From: Falsiruegeria litorea R37
GTDB taxonomy: Bacteria > Pseudomonadota > Alphaproteobacteria > Rhodobacterales > Rhodobacteraceae
DNA: 64,000 nucleotides
Direction: 5' to 3'
Assembly: GCF_900172225.1 (NCBI RefSeq)
Contig: NZ_FWFO01000007.1
Coordinates: forward strand, 38,908 to 102,907
Shown here piece by piece: positions 25,713 through 35,500 of the stretch (position 1 is its first letter; every line of letters starts with the position of its first letter). The position numbers were made by a program, and so were the translations under genes. The notes below the pieces were generated by a model that saw only the letters and a list, made by a program, of their open reading frames with translations, ran no database searches and was not told where the DNA came from.

Positions 25713-27182
25713 ATGATCAAGCTCAACGACCCGACCCTTCTGCGTCAGGCCTCCCTTGTGGGCGGTCAGTGGATCGAGGCGGATGACACCGGCCTGGCCG
25801 TCACCAACCCCGCCACGGGCGAGGTGATCGGCCATGTGCCCAACCTCGGCAGGAACGAAACCCGCGCCGCAATTGCTGCCGCGCAGACAGCGCAAAAGGC
25901 CTGGGCCAAACGCACTGCCAAGGACCGCGCGCAGGTCTTGCGCCGTTGGTTTGATCTGATGATGGACCATCAGGACGATTTGGGGGCCATCCTGACTGCC
26001 GAACAGGGCAAACCACTGGCCGAAGCCAAGGGTGAGATCGCTTATGGCGCCTCCTTCATTGAATGGTTCGCCGAAGAGGCGCGGCGCGCTTATGGCGACG
26101 TTACTCCGGGCCATGCGCCCGACAAGCGGATCATCACCATCAAGCAACCCATTGGCGTCGTCGCTGCGATCACGCCCTGGAACTTTCCCAACGCGATGAT
26201 CACCCGAAAGGCCGGCCCCGCTTTTGCCGCTGGCTGCGCCATGGTGCTGAAACCCGCGAGCCAGACGCCATTTTCGGCCATTGCTCTGGCGGTCTTGGGC
26301 GAACGCGCGGGCCTGCCTGCCGGGTTGTTCTCCGTCATCACCGGGTCCGCCCGTGCGATCGGGGTCGAGATGACCGGCAATCAAACCGTCCAAAAGCTGA
26401 CCTTTACCGGCTCGACTGAAATCGGCGCGATGCTCTACGCTCAATGTGCGCCCACGATCAAGAAATTGGGGTTGGAACTGGGCGGCAATGCACCCTTCAT
26501 CGTGTTCAACGACGCCGATTTGGACGCGGCCGTCGAAAGCGCCGTGATCGCCAAATTCCGCAACAACGGCCAGACCTGTGTCTGTGCCAACCGGATCTAC
26601 GTGCAGGCGGGCGTCTATGACACCTTTGCCGAGAAACTGGCGACCAAGGTTGCGGCCCTGCCAACCGGCAACGGCTTTGACGAGGGCATCATCTTTGGCC
26701 CGCTGATCGATCAGGCCGCCGTGGACAAAGTGGCGGAACATGTCACTGACGCCACGAGCAAGGGTGCAACCGTCACCCTAGGTGGCAAGGTACACGCGCT
26801 TGGCGGCACCTTCTTTGAGCCCACCATCCTGACCGGTGTAACGGCTGACATGGCCGTGGCGACCGAGGAAACCTTTGGCCCCGTCGCGCCCCTGTTCAAG
26901 TTCGACACCGAGGCCGAGGTCGTGGCTGCCGCCAATGACACCGAATTTGGCTTGGCGTCCTATTTCTACTCTCGCGATCTGGCCCGCGTCTGGCGGGTGT
27001 CCGAGGCGTTGGAATACGGCATGGTCGGCATCAACACCGGCCTGATCTCGACGGCCGAGGCGCCCTTTGGCGGGGTCAAGATGTCCGGCCTGGGCCGCGA
27101 GGGATCGCGCTATGGTCTGGATGACTTCATGGAACTGAAATACCTGTGCATGGGTGGCATTGATGCCCCCGAGGAGGCCTGA
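25713..27182 (+). CDS. gabD: Succinate-semialdehyde dehydrogenase GabD
   Basis: 489-aa aldehyde dehydrogenase with Glu255 (LELGGNAP) and Cys289 (NNGQTCVCANR), the cofactor loop ITPWNFPNAMITRKAGPA (153-170) and GLGREGSRYGLDDFMELKYL at the C terminus, all typical of NAD(P)-dependent succinate-semialdehyde dehydrogenase. Its place inside the hpa operon makes sense because the last aldolase, HpaI, releases succinic semialdehyde, which this enzyme passes to the TCA cycle as succinate. Its stop overlaps the hpaG ATG by one base. Confidence 0.92.
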   Translation: MIKLNDPTLLRQASLVGGQWIEADDTGLAVTNPATGEVIGHVPNLGRNETRAAIAAAQTAQKAWAKRTAKDRAQVLRRWFDLMMDHQDDLGAILTAEQGKPLAEAKGEIAYGASFIEWFAEEARRAYGDVTPGHAPDKRIITIKQPIGVVAAITPWNFPNAMITRKAGPAFAAGCAMVLKPASQTPFSAIALAVLGERAGLPAGLFSVITGSARAIGVEMTGNQTVQKLTFTGSTEIGAMLYAQCAPTIKKLGLELGGNAPFIVFNDADLDAAVESAVIAKFRNNGQTCVCANRIYVQAGVYDTFAEKLATKVAALPTGNGFDEGIIFGPLIDQAAVDKVAEHVTDATSKGATVTLGGKVHALGGTFFEPTILTGVTADMAVATEETFGPVAPLFKFDTEAEVVAAANDTEFGLASYFYSRDLARVWRVSEALEYGMVGINTGLISTAEAPFGGVKMSGLGREGSRYGLDDFMELKYLCMGGIDAPEEA

Positions 27183-28036
27183 TGCGCTTTGCGACATACA
27201 CCGCCAACGGCGAGAGCCATTTTGGTGCAATCACCGATGACGGCGCGATTGCGCTGAACGATGCATTCCCCGGACGCGCCAGCCTTTATGAGGTCATTGC
27301 AGCGGGTGAGTTCGACAAACTGTCCGGGGCTGCCAAAGGCAAACCTGTCACCCACACCGAGTTCACCTATGACATGGTGATGCCGGACGTACGCCGCATC
27401 TTGTGCGTTGGCGTGAACTTCCCCGACCGCAACGCAGAATACAAAGACGGCAGCGCGCAGCCCAAATACATGTCCCTCTTTCCGCGCTATGCCAGCGGGT
27501 TCACCGGCCATGACCGCCCGTTGATCCGTCCACCCGAAAACCATACTCTGGACTACGAGGGCGAGGTTGCCATCATCATTGGCAAGGGTGGTCGCCGGAT
27601 CTCCCAAGATAACGCCTATGACCATATCGCAGCGCTGACCCTGTGCAACGAGGGGACAATTCGCGATTGGGTGCGTCACGCCAAATTCAACGTCACCCAA
27701 GGCAAGAACTGGGACAACTCGGGCGCCATCGGGCCGTGGCTCGTGCCATTCACGGATGCTGCACAACTCGATGACGCGCGCATTCAGACCCATGTGAATG
27801 GTGAACTTCGCCAGGACGATACGCTGAACCGCATGATGTTCCCGATCCGGCGCGAGATCGAATACATCTCGACCTTCATGACGTTGCAGCCGGGCGATAT
27901 CATCGTCACCGGCACCCCCACCGGGGCCGGCGCGCGGTTTGATCCACCTAAATACCTGGCCCCCGGCGATGTGGTTGAAGTCTCAGTGGAGGGTATCGGC
28001 ACCCTCCGCAACACGGTGGAGGACGAACAGGTATGA
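27182..28036 (+). CDS. hpaG: Fumarylacetoacetate hydrolase-fold decarboxylase/isomerase HpaG
   Basis: 284-aa FAH-family enzyme for the decarboxylation/isomerisation of the homoprotocatechuate pathway intermediate. Conserved blocks: RRILCVGVNFPDRNAEY, LDYEGEVAIIIGKGGRRI carrying the metal-binding acidic residues, and GDIIVTGTPTGAGARFDPPK. E. coli HpaG is a two-domain duplication, whereas this is a single domain, as in many other bacteria. Start overlaps gabD (TGATG) and stop overlaps hpaH by 4 bases, which indicates tight coupling. Confidence 0.88.
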   Translation: MRFATYTANGESHFGAITDDGAIALNDAFPGRASLYEVIAAGEFDKLSGAAKGKPVTHTEFTYDMVMPDVRRILCVGVNFPDRNAEYKDGSAQPKYMSLFPRYASGFTGHDRPLIRPPENHTLDYEGEVAIIIGKGGRRISQDNAYDHIAALTLCNEGTIRDWVRHAKFNVTQGKNWDNSGAIGPWLVPFTDAAQLDDARIQTHVNGELRQDDTLNRMMFPIRREIEYISTFMTLQPGDIIVTGTPTGAGARFDPPKYLAPGDVVEVSVEGIGTLRNTVEDEQV

Positions 28037-28833
28037 CACCGGATGATCACGCCCGTGCCGCTGCTGATCTGCTGCAGGCCGAAGTGACCGGCCAGCAAAT
28101 CGGCTTGCTGACGCTGCGCCATCCCGAGATGGGAATGGATGACGCCTATAAGGTGCAAAACGCCATCTACCGGGCAAAACTGACCCAGGGACGCCGCGTG
28201 ATCGGATGGAAAATCGGGCTGACCTCGAAGGCGATGCAATACGCGCTGAATATCGACATCCCCGACAGCGGCATCCTGTTTGACGATATGGCCTTTGCCA
28301 CCGGAGCAACCGTACCGGCGGGACGGTTCATCCAGCCCCGGATCGAGGCCGAGATCGCCTTTGTCATGAAATCTGCCTTGGGGGGCGAAAATATCACCCG
28401 CGACGACGTGATCGCCGCCACAGACTATGTTGCTCCGTCGATCGAGATCCTGGACACCCGCATTCAACGCGCGGACCCGGACACCGGCAAGGCGCGCACT
28501 GTCTTTGACACCATCAGCGACAATGCCGCCAATGCGGGCATCGTGCTGGGGGCCGAACGTCACGCGGTCGATGCCTTTGACCTGCGGTGGGTTGGTGCGA
28601 TCACCTCTCGCAACGGCGAGGTGGAAGAGACCGGCCTGGGCGCAGGCGTGCTGAACGATCCGATTGAAAGCGTCGTTTGGCTCGCTCGCCGCATGGCGCA
28701 ATACGGCCAAAGCATCGAGCCCGGTCAGGTGATCTTGTCCGGCAGTTTCATCCGCCCGGTCGAATGCCCTTCGGGTACCCAAATCCACGCCGACTTTGGT
28801 GCGTTTGGTTCCGTCGACATCAACTTTGCTTAG
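28033..28833 (+). CDS. hpaH: 2-oxo-hept-4-ene-1,7-dioate hydratase HpaH
   Basis: 266-aa hydratase of the FAH-related 2-oxopentenoate hydratase family. Key segments: VIGWKIGLTSKAMQYALNID, the metal-binding IEAEIAFVMKSAL and IEILDTRIQ, and LSGSFIRPVECPSGTQIHAD. It adds water to 2-oxo-hept-4-ene-1,7-dioate to give the HpaI substrate. It shares a 4-base overlap with hpaG and is followed 11 bases later by hpaI. Length is as expected for the family. Confidence 0.92.
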   Translation: MTPDDHARAAADLLQAEVTGQQIGLLTLRHPEMGMDDAYKVQNAIYRAKLTQGRRVIGWKIGLTSKAMQYALNIDIPDSGILFDDMAFATGATVPAGRFIQPRIEAEIAFVMKSALGGENITRDDVIAATDYVAPSIEILDTRIQRADPDTGKARTVFDTISDNAANAGIVLGAERHAVDAFDLRWVGAITSRNGEVEETGLGAGVLNDPIESVVWLARRMAQYGQSIEPGQVILSGSFIRPVECPSGTQIHADFGAFGSVDINFA

Positions 28834-28844
28834 GGAACTCACCG

Positions 28845-29636
28845 ATGCCCGCACCTCATAACGCGTTCAAAACAGCCTTGGCAGATGGCCAGCCCCAGAT
28901 CGGATGCTGGGTCGGGATGGCCAACGCCTATGCCGCCGAGATTGCCGCCACCGCCGGGTTCGACTGGCTGCTGGTTGATGGCGAGCATGCACCCAACGAC
29001 CTGAATTCGATCCTGGAACAGGTCCGTGTGATCGAAGGATCAGGCAGCCACCCGGTTGCGCGTCTGCCCATTGGCGAGACCTGGATGATCAAGCAATACT
29101 TGGATGCTGGCGTGCAGAACCTGCTGGTGCCGATGGTGGAAAGTGGTGATCAGGCGACCGAACTAGTGAGGGCCGTGCGCTACCCGCCACACGGCGTTCG
29201 GGGTGTTGGATCTGCCCTGGCCCGGGCTTCGCGTTTCGCGGCGATCCCGGACTACCTAACAACCGCAGATGAACAGATCTGCCTGTTGGTGCAGGTGGAA
29301 AACCTGGCGGGACTGGCCGCACTTGACGACATTCTTGAGACGAAAGTGGACGGCGTATTCATCGGCCCCTCGGATCTTGCGGCAGACATGGGGCATATCG
29401 GAAACGCCGACCACCCTGACGTGGTCGCGGCTGTGCTCGACGCAATCCGCCGAATCGTCGCCGCAGGTAAGGCAGCCGGTATCCTGACCCTGGACCCGGC
29501 AATGCAACGTACGTGCCTAGAGCTTGGCGCGACATTTGTGGCGACAAATATCGACGTCACACTGTTCGCCAAGTCCTTACGCAACGCGGCTCACGATGGG
29601 AAATCCATTAAATCTATGGTTTCTCCAGCCTATTGA
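28845..29636 (+). CDS. hpaI: 4-hydroxy-2-oxoheptane-1,7-dioate aldolase HpaI
   Basis: 263-aa class II pyruvate aldolase (HpcH/HpaI family). It splits the C7 intermediate into pyruvate and succinic semialdehyde. Visible active-site elements: DGEHAPND with His48, YPPHGVRGVGS, the metal Glu in LVQVENLAG and the metal Asp in GPSDLAADMG. The ATG at 28845 gives the normal length; the longer open frame overlaps hpaH and has no homologous N terminus. Last gene of the operon. The 247 bases after it hold no gene and no clear terminator. Confidence 0.92.
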   Translation: MPAPHNAFKTALADGQPQIGCWVGMANAYAAEIAATAGFDWLLVDGEHAPNDLNSILEQVRVIEGSGSHPVARLPIGETWMIKQYLDAGVQNLLVPMVESGDQATELVRAVRYPPHGVRGVGSALARASRFAAIPDYLTTADEQICLLVQVENLAGLAALDDILETKVDGVFIGPSDLAADMGHIGNADHPDVVAAVLDAIRRIVAAGKAAGILTLDPAMQRTCLELGATFVATNIDVTLFAKSLRNAAHDGKSIKSMVSPAY

Positions 29637-29883
29637 TACAGTCGATCGCAAGACCGCCGAAAATTTGAGGAGGCGGCCCCCAGACCGAAATACTATGCGC
29701 CCACCAGCATGACATCGGTCTGCCGAACAGCCCGAGCAAACAAGTTTTCTGACACCGGAAACACTTGATTGATCCGCTTCCCCACGCGGTCGGACAGAAG
29801 ACACTGCCGGGGATCCTAATACGGCCCCGCTCTAGAATGCTCCGGATCGCTGCGGTTATAGCGCTCAGGCGGCCCCAATCAGA

Positions 29884-31260
29884 TCACCGGCACCGATCTG
29901 CTTCGGAAAAATCGGCGATAATACAGTCTGCAACGACGGCATCACGGTCCGGGCTGACGACAATCTTCACCATCTGCGAAAACGGCGGAAACTCGTCTTG
30001 GATCGCCTGATTAACTGATCCTCGTGACAAACCTGCGGCCCGCTCGGGGTAACGCAACCCATCTTCCACCGGCCTGCCGGTCAACCAGGCCTCGACCATC
30101 AAGTTGGCGGCGCCCCTGGGCTTTTCGGCTATGCCATAAGCCCTGTTCTTGAAAATACGCTGTGCGAACGGAAACTCGATCAGGCCAATGCCATCTGTCC
30201 TGAGCTCTTCGTAGGTGTCGCGAACGGTATCATATGCATCTTGCAACTTGGCGGTCTCTACCTCGCCTTGCATGTATATCATCGCGTTTTCCCGCGAGAA
30301 ACTATCCATCCAGGCCTTGAACCCGTAAGCGGCGCGCAGTTCCTTTCTGACGGCAGTGAACAGGCGCGATTGGTCGGAGACGCCCAGAACCCCGACCCCG
30401 ATCTCGCGGGCCTCTTGATTTGGGGCATAGATTTTGGGAACAGGCCCACCAATCAAAAGATATGACTTCTCCGCCTCGGGGCGATGCACCAGGATGGTTT
30501 TCGCAGGATAGCTCATTTCGAGTTGCGGGAAATCCTGCCGCCCAGACCCTGTCGGCAGACCCTCAAGCACGATGTCCACTGCTGCAGCAATATCTGTGAC
30601 CTCTGCCTTGCCTGCTACAAACACCCTGACCCCATCAGAGGTGACCACACGGCGATGCCAGTCCTTGATGTCCGCGATCGTGATACTGGAAATGTTCTCG
30701 ACGGGTGTCGCATTCCAGATTTGACGATAAGGGTGATCTCCCACCGTGACTTCGCGTATCGTAAGCCAAGCCTGCCCTGACGGGGTCTTTGCGTTAGTTG
30801 ACACGTTTTCAACGAAGTTACGCTTGAACCGTCGCAACCAGCGGCCATCCATCGTGGGTTTTGCCAAGACGGTGTTCAAAAGCGCGGCTGTCTCGGCCAG
30901 CTTGTCATTCGGAGCAATGAGCATCCCATGCAGTGCATCAAGCTTTGAATAGACCTGGAACCCGGCCCCAAGCGCGTTGACCTGCCGTTGCAACTCATCC
31001 GGAGACAGCCCCTCTGAGCCACCGTTCACCAGCATCACGGGCCCCAACTCATCGACGTTTTCTTTGCCATCGGGAAGAAACCCGTTCCCGCCCTTCCAAA
31101 CAATTCGGATAACCGTTTGGGTGGCTTTGGGAACCTTCATCAGATCAAACTGGTACCCTGCCGGAGTTGTGTGGGTTTCAACCTCAAGAGCTGCGGCTGG
31201 CAGAACATGAAGAGCAACACAAAAAGCAAAAGAAACAAGCCTATGAGCAAAATTGATCAT
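29884..31260 (-). CDS. M16-family peptidase-like protein, non-catalytic subunit type
   Basis: 458 aa with a Sec signal peptide (about 1-24, ending AAALE) and a zinc-peptidase M16 fold. The zinc motif HxxEH is absent from the N-terminal domain, and the second-domain pattern (ELRAAYGFKAWMDSF) is kept. Such proteins are usually the inactive partner of a catalytic M16 subunit encoded next to them. Here the ATG overlaps the stop of the catalytic gene (ATGA), but that upstream gene carries a nonsense codon, so this subunit may be orphaned or poorly expressed. Confidence 0.82.
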   Translation of the reverse strand: MINFAHRLVSFAFCVALHVLPAAALEVETHTTPAGYQFDLMKVPKATQTVIRIVWKGGNGFLPDGKENVDELGPVMLVNGGSEGLSPDELQRQVNALGAGFQVYSKLDALHGMLIAPNDKLAETAALLNTVLAKPTMDGRWLRRFKRNFVENVSTNAKTPSGQAWLTIREVTVGDHPYRQIWNATPVENISSITIADIKDWHRRVVTSDGVRVFVAGKAEVTDIAAAVDIVLEGLPTGSGRQDFPQLEMSYPAKTILVHRPEAEKSYLLIGGPVPKIYAPNQEAREIGVGVLGVSDQSRLFTAVRKELRAAYGFKAWMDSFSRENAMIYMQGEVETAKLQDAYDTVRDTYEELRTDGIGLIEFPFAQRIFKNRAYGIAEKPRGAANLMVEAWLTGRPVEDGLRYPERAAGLSRGSVNQAIQDEFPPFSQMVKIVVSPDRDAVVADCIIADFSEADRCR

Positions 31261-32561
31261 TGAGAAATCTCCGGATAGGCGATTGCGATTGTGGCGAATT
31301 GGCTTTCGACAATCGACTTCAAAAGCAGGTTCAGATCGTCGACGTCCGGCTGACTGATTTCATAATGATAGGCCTTCACGTCCAAGGCAGTGCCCAAGTT
31401 CAACAAGGTGCTTTGCGCAATTGTTGCGTGATATGCGGCTTGATCAAATTCAAGCCGCCGAACCTCGGCCCGTGCTTGCTCGCGAACGGCTTGCACGGTT
31501 TCTGGGGGCAACCCATCGGTAGCCCAATCATTTAGGACAGCGCGCACGCGTTTGGTGCTGTCCGCGGTGGAAATCCCATCCTCGGGGCGAAAGAGCACTT
31601 CGAACCCCACCTCACCAGTCGGCAGCAAATACAAGCGTGTGCTCAAGTCTGTGACGACAAAGTCGTCGTAGTAGAGTGGCTTGATTAACCCGCCGTGCTG
31701 AGCAGAAATCAGGATATCCCCCAACAGAAGAATCGAAAACCACAGCTTGCGACGCGAGAACCCCAAAGGTGGGGCCGCCTTTCCCAAAATGAGCACCTGG
31801 TCGCGGGTCATATCCGGTAGACGCAACGATAGATCGTCCGTTGGCAGAGCAGGGACGGCCGCTTTGAACCCGCGCTCGGACGGTGCCCGCTTTGGTAGAT
31901 TCTGATGATGTTTCTCAATCTGTGCAACAACCTCGTCCCGCGTGACAGGACCAAAGATCAGCATGAAGGCGTCTTGAGCGCGATATCGTTCTTGATGAAA
32001 GTCCTAGGCCTCTGCGGGCGAAATCTGACCAAGGCTTTCAGGCGTGCCCATGACCGAACGCCCCAAGGCATGCCCGCCGTACAGGTGTTTGTAAGCCTCG
32101 CGATACAACACCGCTGTCGGATTGCCCCGATACCGCAGATCGAACTCTCGTTCTACCACGCTGCGTTCCGTCATCATGAAATCCGGGGTCAGCTCAACGG
32201 GCTCAAACACAGCGCGCGCGCTTCGCATCATGTTCTCGAACGCATCAATCGGTCCGCTGTTCCAATAGGCAGTCCAATAGGGAGATGTCCACGCATTCAT
32301 CATGCGATTGCGCAGCCCCTCGCCGTGAACCTTGTCTGCGGACCACAAAACAAGATGCTCAAGATAGTGCGCCAGTCCTTCGGGACCTGTACGATCCACT
32401 TCGCCCACTGGTACAAACACACGAACTTCGATGTTTTTGGCCGACGTTGACGGGATCAGATATATCTTTTTGAATTCACCATAGTCCGAAAGATCCAAAA
32501 GATCTGCATATGCAATTGACGAACAAAGCAGCGCAAAAACAACTGTGATCAACCGGACCAT
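31257..32561 (-). pseudogene. M16 zinc peptidase gene interrupted by one in-frame amber codon
   Basis: The reading frame runs 1305 bases as one M16 peptidase, with signal peptide, HYLEH zinc site (His65, Glu68, His69) and a downstream Glu in MMTERSVVEREFDLRY. A single TAG (32006-32004) follows ISPAEA at codon 186. The next codons, read in the same frame, give DFHQERYRAQDAFMLIFG, exactly the conserved continuation of M16 enzymes. Nothing else is broken, so this is a recent nonsense mutation, a sequencing error or readthrough. The second half could restart at the Met at 31964 but would lack the zinc site. Confidence 0.85.
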
Positions 32562-32937
32562 TACTCACTCATACAGATGACACCCCAAAATCCACTTTAA
32601 GGTCTTTTGGGCTATTTAGGAAGAAAAACACTCGCTATAGGAGAGTGTCAGCAATAAATTTTTGTCAAGTCTTTTTGACCTAGAAGTATGCGGTGAAAAA
32701 TTTGATGTAACAAAACCAGTCATCTAGGCAGAGATAAGCGTCCCACAAAAGTCGCATCTGACAGAAAAGGCATACGGATTTTGGAAAGAGCACCTCACGG
32801 ATAGAAACAACATACAACGTCCGCGAGTATGATGGTATAAAGGATGAGCATATCTCTGATTATCTCAGGATTTTCCTTCCCTAATTGCAGCCGCTTTGCG
32901 CGAGAGAATGCTGCGAAATTCGAAAGGCTGACGGGAA
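32562..32937. other. Gene-free AT-rich region between the M16 pair and the nqr terminator
   Basis: About 376 bases with no supportable gene. It contains a 6-base inverted repeat, ACACTC (32628-32633) and GAGTGT (32643-32648), upstream of the M16 pseudogene, and otherwise AT-rich sequence. A 60-codon open frame on the plus strand crosses the nqr terminator and the nqrF stop and is not credible. Confidence 0.6.
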
Positions 32938-32970
32938 AAGAGGCACGCAAACTGTCTTTGCGCGCCTCTT
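32938..32970 (-). terminator. Intrinsic terminator of the nqr operon
   Basis: Fourteen-base arms (32938-32951 and 32957-32970) pair with one mismatch around a five-base loop. On the minus strand the stem ends in CTCTT followed by TTCC, a short U-rich tail. It lies about 30 bases beyond the nqrF stop codon. Confidence 0.75.
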
Positions 32971-33000
32971 CCAATTGTCTTCAGTTCTGCGGGGATCGCA

Positions 33001-34224
33001 TCAACCACCAAAGTCATCCAACATGATGTCTTCGCGATCAACGCCCAGGTCGAGCAGCATGTTGATCACCGACTGGTTCATGATTGGCGGGCCACACATG
33101 TAGTATTCGCAATCCTCAGGCGCCGGGTGGTTCTTGAGGTATTCGTCAAACAGAACGTTGTGGATGAACCCGGTGTAGCCGCCCCAGTCATCTTCGGGCA
33201 GTGCGTCAGACAGCGCCACGTGCCAAGTGAAGTTCGGGAACTCCTTCGCCAGCTCGTCAAAGTCCTCGACAAAGAACATCTCGCGCTTGGAACGGGCGCC
33301 GTACCAGAAGGTGATCTTGCGATCCTTGTTCTTCAGGCGCTTGAGCTGGTCAAAGATGTGGCTGCGCATTGGGGCCATGCCGGCACCACCACCGATGAAC
33401 ACCATCTCTTTTTCCGTCTCGCGGGCGAAGAATTCACCAAACGGACCTGAGATCGTGACCTTGTCGCCCGGTTTCAGGTTAAAGATGTACGACGACATCT
33501 GACCCGGCGGGATACCCTGCGAGCCCGGAGGCGGCGATGCAACTCGCACGTTGAGCATGATCATGCCCTTTTCGTCCGGGTAGTTGGCCATCGAGTAGGC
33601 GCGCTCGATCGGCTCGGCGACAACGGATTCATACTGCCACAGATTGAACTTGTCCCAATCCTCGCGGTACTCCTCTTCGACGTCAAACTCGGTGTACTTG
33701 AGCTGGTGCTGGGGTGCTTCGATCTGGATGTAGCCACCAGCGCGAAAGTTCACGTCTTCGCCTTCGGGCAGGTCCAGTGTCAGCGCCTTGATGAAGGTTG
33801 CGACGTTTTCGTTCGAGCGCACAGTGCACTCCCACTTCTTGACGCCGAACACCTCTTCGGGGACTTCCACTTCCATGTCCTGCTTGACCGCAACCTGACA
33901 GGACAGGCGGTCGCCGCAGGCGGCTTCACGCTTGGTGATGTGGCTTTCTTCGGTCGGCAGGATCGACCCGCCACCCGAATGGATTTTCACACGGCATTGC
34001 GCACAGGTGCCACCACCGCCGCAGGCAGAGGGGACAAACAGTTTCTGTTCGGCCAGCGTTTGCAGCAGCTTGCCACCCGCCGGAACCGAAATTGTCTTTT
34101 CACCGTTGATGGTGATGTTGACGTTACCGGTCGACACCAACCGCGAGCGTGCGGCCAGAATGATCGTGACAAGCGCCAGAACGATCAAGGTAAAGAGGAC
34201 GATCCCCAGGCCAAAAGTTTCCAT
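33001..34224 (-). CDS. nqrF: Na+-translocating NADH:quinone reductase subunit F
   Basis: 407-aa NADH-oxidising subunit. One N-terminal membrane helix (about 5-25) anchors a ferredoxin-like 2Fe-2S domain with Cys68, Cys74 and Cys77 ([11 protein letters not shown]) plus a distal Cys in RLSCQVAV. An FAD domain with RAYSMANYP and an NADH-binding domain with [14 protein letters not shown] follow. Electrons enter the complex here. Last gene of nqrABCDEF, 14 bases after nqrE. Confidence 0.96.
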   Translation of the reverse strand: METFGLGIVLFTLIVLALVTIILAARSRLVSTGNVNITINGEKTISVPAGGKLLQTLAEQKLFVPSACGGGGTCAQCRVKIHSGGGSILPTEESHITKREAACGDRLSCQVAVKQDMEVEVPEEVFGVKKWECTVRSNENVATFIKALTLDLPEGEDVNFRAGGYIQIEAPQHQLKYTEFDVEEEYREDWDKFNLWQYESVVAEPIERAYSMANYPDEKGMIMLNVRVASPPPGSQGIPPGQMSSYIFNLKPGDKVTISGPFGEFFARETEKEMVFIGGGAGMAPMRSHIFDQLKRLKNKDRKITFWYGARSKREMFFVEDFDELAKEFPNFTWHVALSDALPEDDWGGYTGFIHNVLFDEYLKNHPAPEDCEYYMCGPPIMNQSVINMLLDLGVDREDIMLDDFGG

Positions 34225-34238
34225 CTATTCAGCCTCCC

Positions 34239-34847
34239 TTACAGTTTCACGCCAGAGAAGGACATGAAGGCCATCGCCATCAGACCTGCGGTGATGAATG
34301 TGATACCCAGGCCCTGCAGACCATCGGGAATATCCGAGTACTTAAGCTTTTCGCGCACGCCGGCCATAGCAGTGATCGCCAGTGCCCAGCCAAAGCCCGA
34401 AGACAGACCGTAAGTCACCGATTCCGAGAAGTCATAGCCCCGTTCCACCATGAACAGCGAACCACCCAGGATGGCGCAGTTCACCGTGATCAACGGCAGG
34501 AAGACGCCAAGCGCATTGTAGAGCGGCGGAAAGTACTTATCGAGCACCATTTCCAGGATCTGAACCAGGGCCGCGATCACCCCGATGTAGGAAATCAGAC
34601 CAAGGAAAGTCAGATCCACATCCGGGAACCCAGCCCATGCCAGCGCGCCTGGTGCCAGCAGGTAGTTCAGGATCAGGTTGTTGGCCGGCACGGTGATCGC
34701 CTGAACGATCATGACCGAGATGCCCAGACCAATCGCGGTCGAGATCTTTTTCGACACCGCGATAAAGGTACACATACCCAGGAAGAACGAGAGGGCCAGG
34801 TTTTCAACAAAGATCGCCTTGACCGCGAGAGAGATGAGACCTTCCAT
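34239..34847 (-). CDS. nqrE: Na+-NQR subunit E
   Basis: 202-aa inner-membrane subunit with six predicted helices. Typical stretches are [40 protein letters not shown] and [19 protein letters not shown], the latter holding a Cys that helps bind the intramembrane iron centre shared with NqrD. Homologous to RnfA. The start overlaps the nqrD stop by one base. Confidence 0.95.
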   Translation of the reverse strand: MEGLISLAVKAIFVENLALSFFLGMCTFIAVSKKISTAIGLGISVMIVQAITVPANNLILNYLLAPGALAWAGFPDVDLTFLGLISYIGVIAALVQILEMVLDKYFPPLYNALGVFLPLITVNCAILGGSLFMVERGYDFSESVTYGLSSGFGWALAITAMAGVREKLKYSDIPDGLQGLGITFITAGLMAMAFMSFSGVKL

Positions 34848-35500
34848 CAGTGCGCCTCGACCACTTGGATTTTGTATTCACGCTCTTCGACCTGCTCGGG
34901 CTTCCATGCGCGGAAGGCCCAGATGATCAGACCGATGATGAAGAACGCCGACGGCGGCAACAGCAGCAAGCCGTTGGGGACATACCAGCCACCGTTGTTC
35001 ACGGTTTCCAGGATGGTCACGCCAAACAGGCTGCCCGAGCCAAAGAGTTCGCGCACAAAGCCCACCAACATCAGGATCAGGCCATAACCCAAACCGTTGC
35101 CGATGCCGTCGATGAAACTGTCGATCGGCGGGTTCTTCATCGCAAACGCTTCGGCGCGGCCCATCACGATACAGTTGGTGATGATCAGGCCCACAAAGAC
35201 CGACAGTGTTTTCGAAATCTCAAACGCATAAGCCTTGAGCATCTGGTCCACCAGGATCACGAGCGAGGCGATGATGACCATCTGCACGATGATCCGGATC
35301 GAGCCGGGGATCTGGTTGCGGATCATCGAGATGAACATTGACGAGAACCCGGTCACCAGGGTCACCGCGACCGTCATCACAAACGCCACCTGCAGCGACG
35401 AAGTCACGGCGAGCGCCGAACAAAGGCCCAGAACCTGCAACGTGATCGGGTTGTTGTCGACCAGCGGGTCGATCAGCATTTCTTTGCGTTTGTGCGCCAT
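34847..35500 (-). CDS. nqrD: Na+-NQR subunit D
   Basis: 217-aa membrane subunit, homologous to RnfE, with six predicted helices. [20 protein letters not shown], containing a Cys, and [20 protein letters not shown], with a second conserved Cys region, are the expected iron-centre segments. It forms the membrane core with NqrE and NqrB. Overlaps nqrC and nqrE by one base each, so translation is probably coupled. Confidence 0.95.
   Translation of the reverse strand: MAHKRKEMLIDPLVDNNPITLQVLGLCSALAVTSSLQVAFVMTVAVTLVTGFSSMFISMIRNQIPGSIRIIVQMVIIASLVILVDQMLKAYAFEISKTLSVFVGLIITNCIVMGRAEAFAMKNPPIDSFIDGIGNGLGYGLILMLVGFVRELFGSGSLFGVTILETVNNGGWYVPNGLLLLPPSAFFIIGLIIWAFRAWKPEQVEEREYKIQVVEAH

Noticed and set aside
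24552..26741. 729-codon open frame on the minus strand
   Set aside because: Antisense to the VOC dioxygenase and gabD, both of which carry complete active-site motifs; its translation has no domain-like features.
28677..28844. Upstream extension of hpaI
   Set aside because: Lies inside hpaH and encodes Arg/Pro-rich residues unlike any HpaI N terminus.
29637..29883. Possible terminator after hpaI
   Set aside because: Only a weak 5-base CCGCC/GGCGG pairing with a long loop and no U-tract is present.
31257..31964. Second half of the M16 gene as an independent short gene
   Set aside because: It continues the same frame after one TAG and lacks a signal peptide and zinc site, so it is part of the interrupted gene.
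32844..33026. Short plus-strand open frame between the M16 pair and nqrF
   Set aside because: It runs through the nqr terminator stem and past the nqrF stop codon, and its translation is not protein-like.
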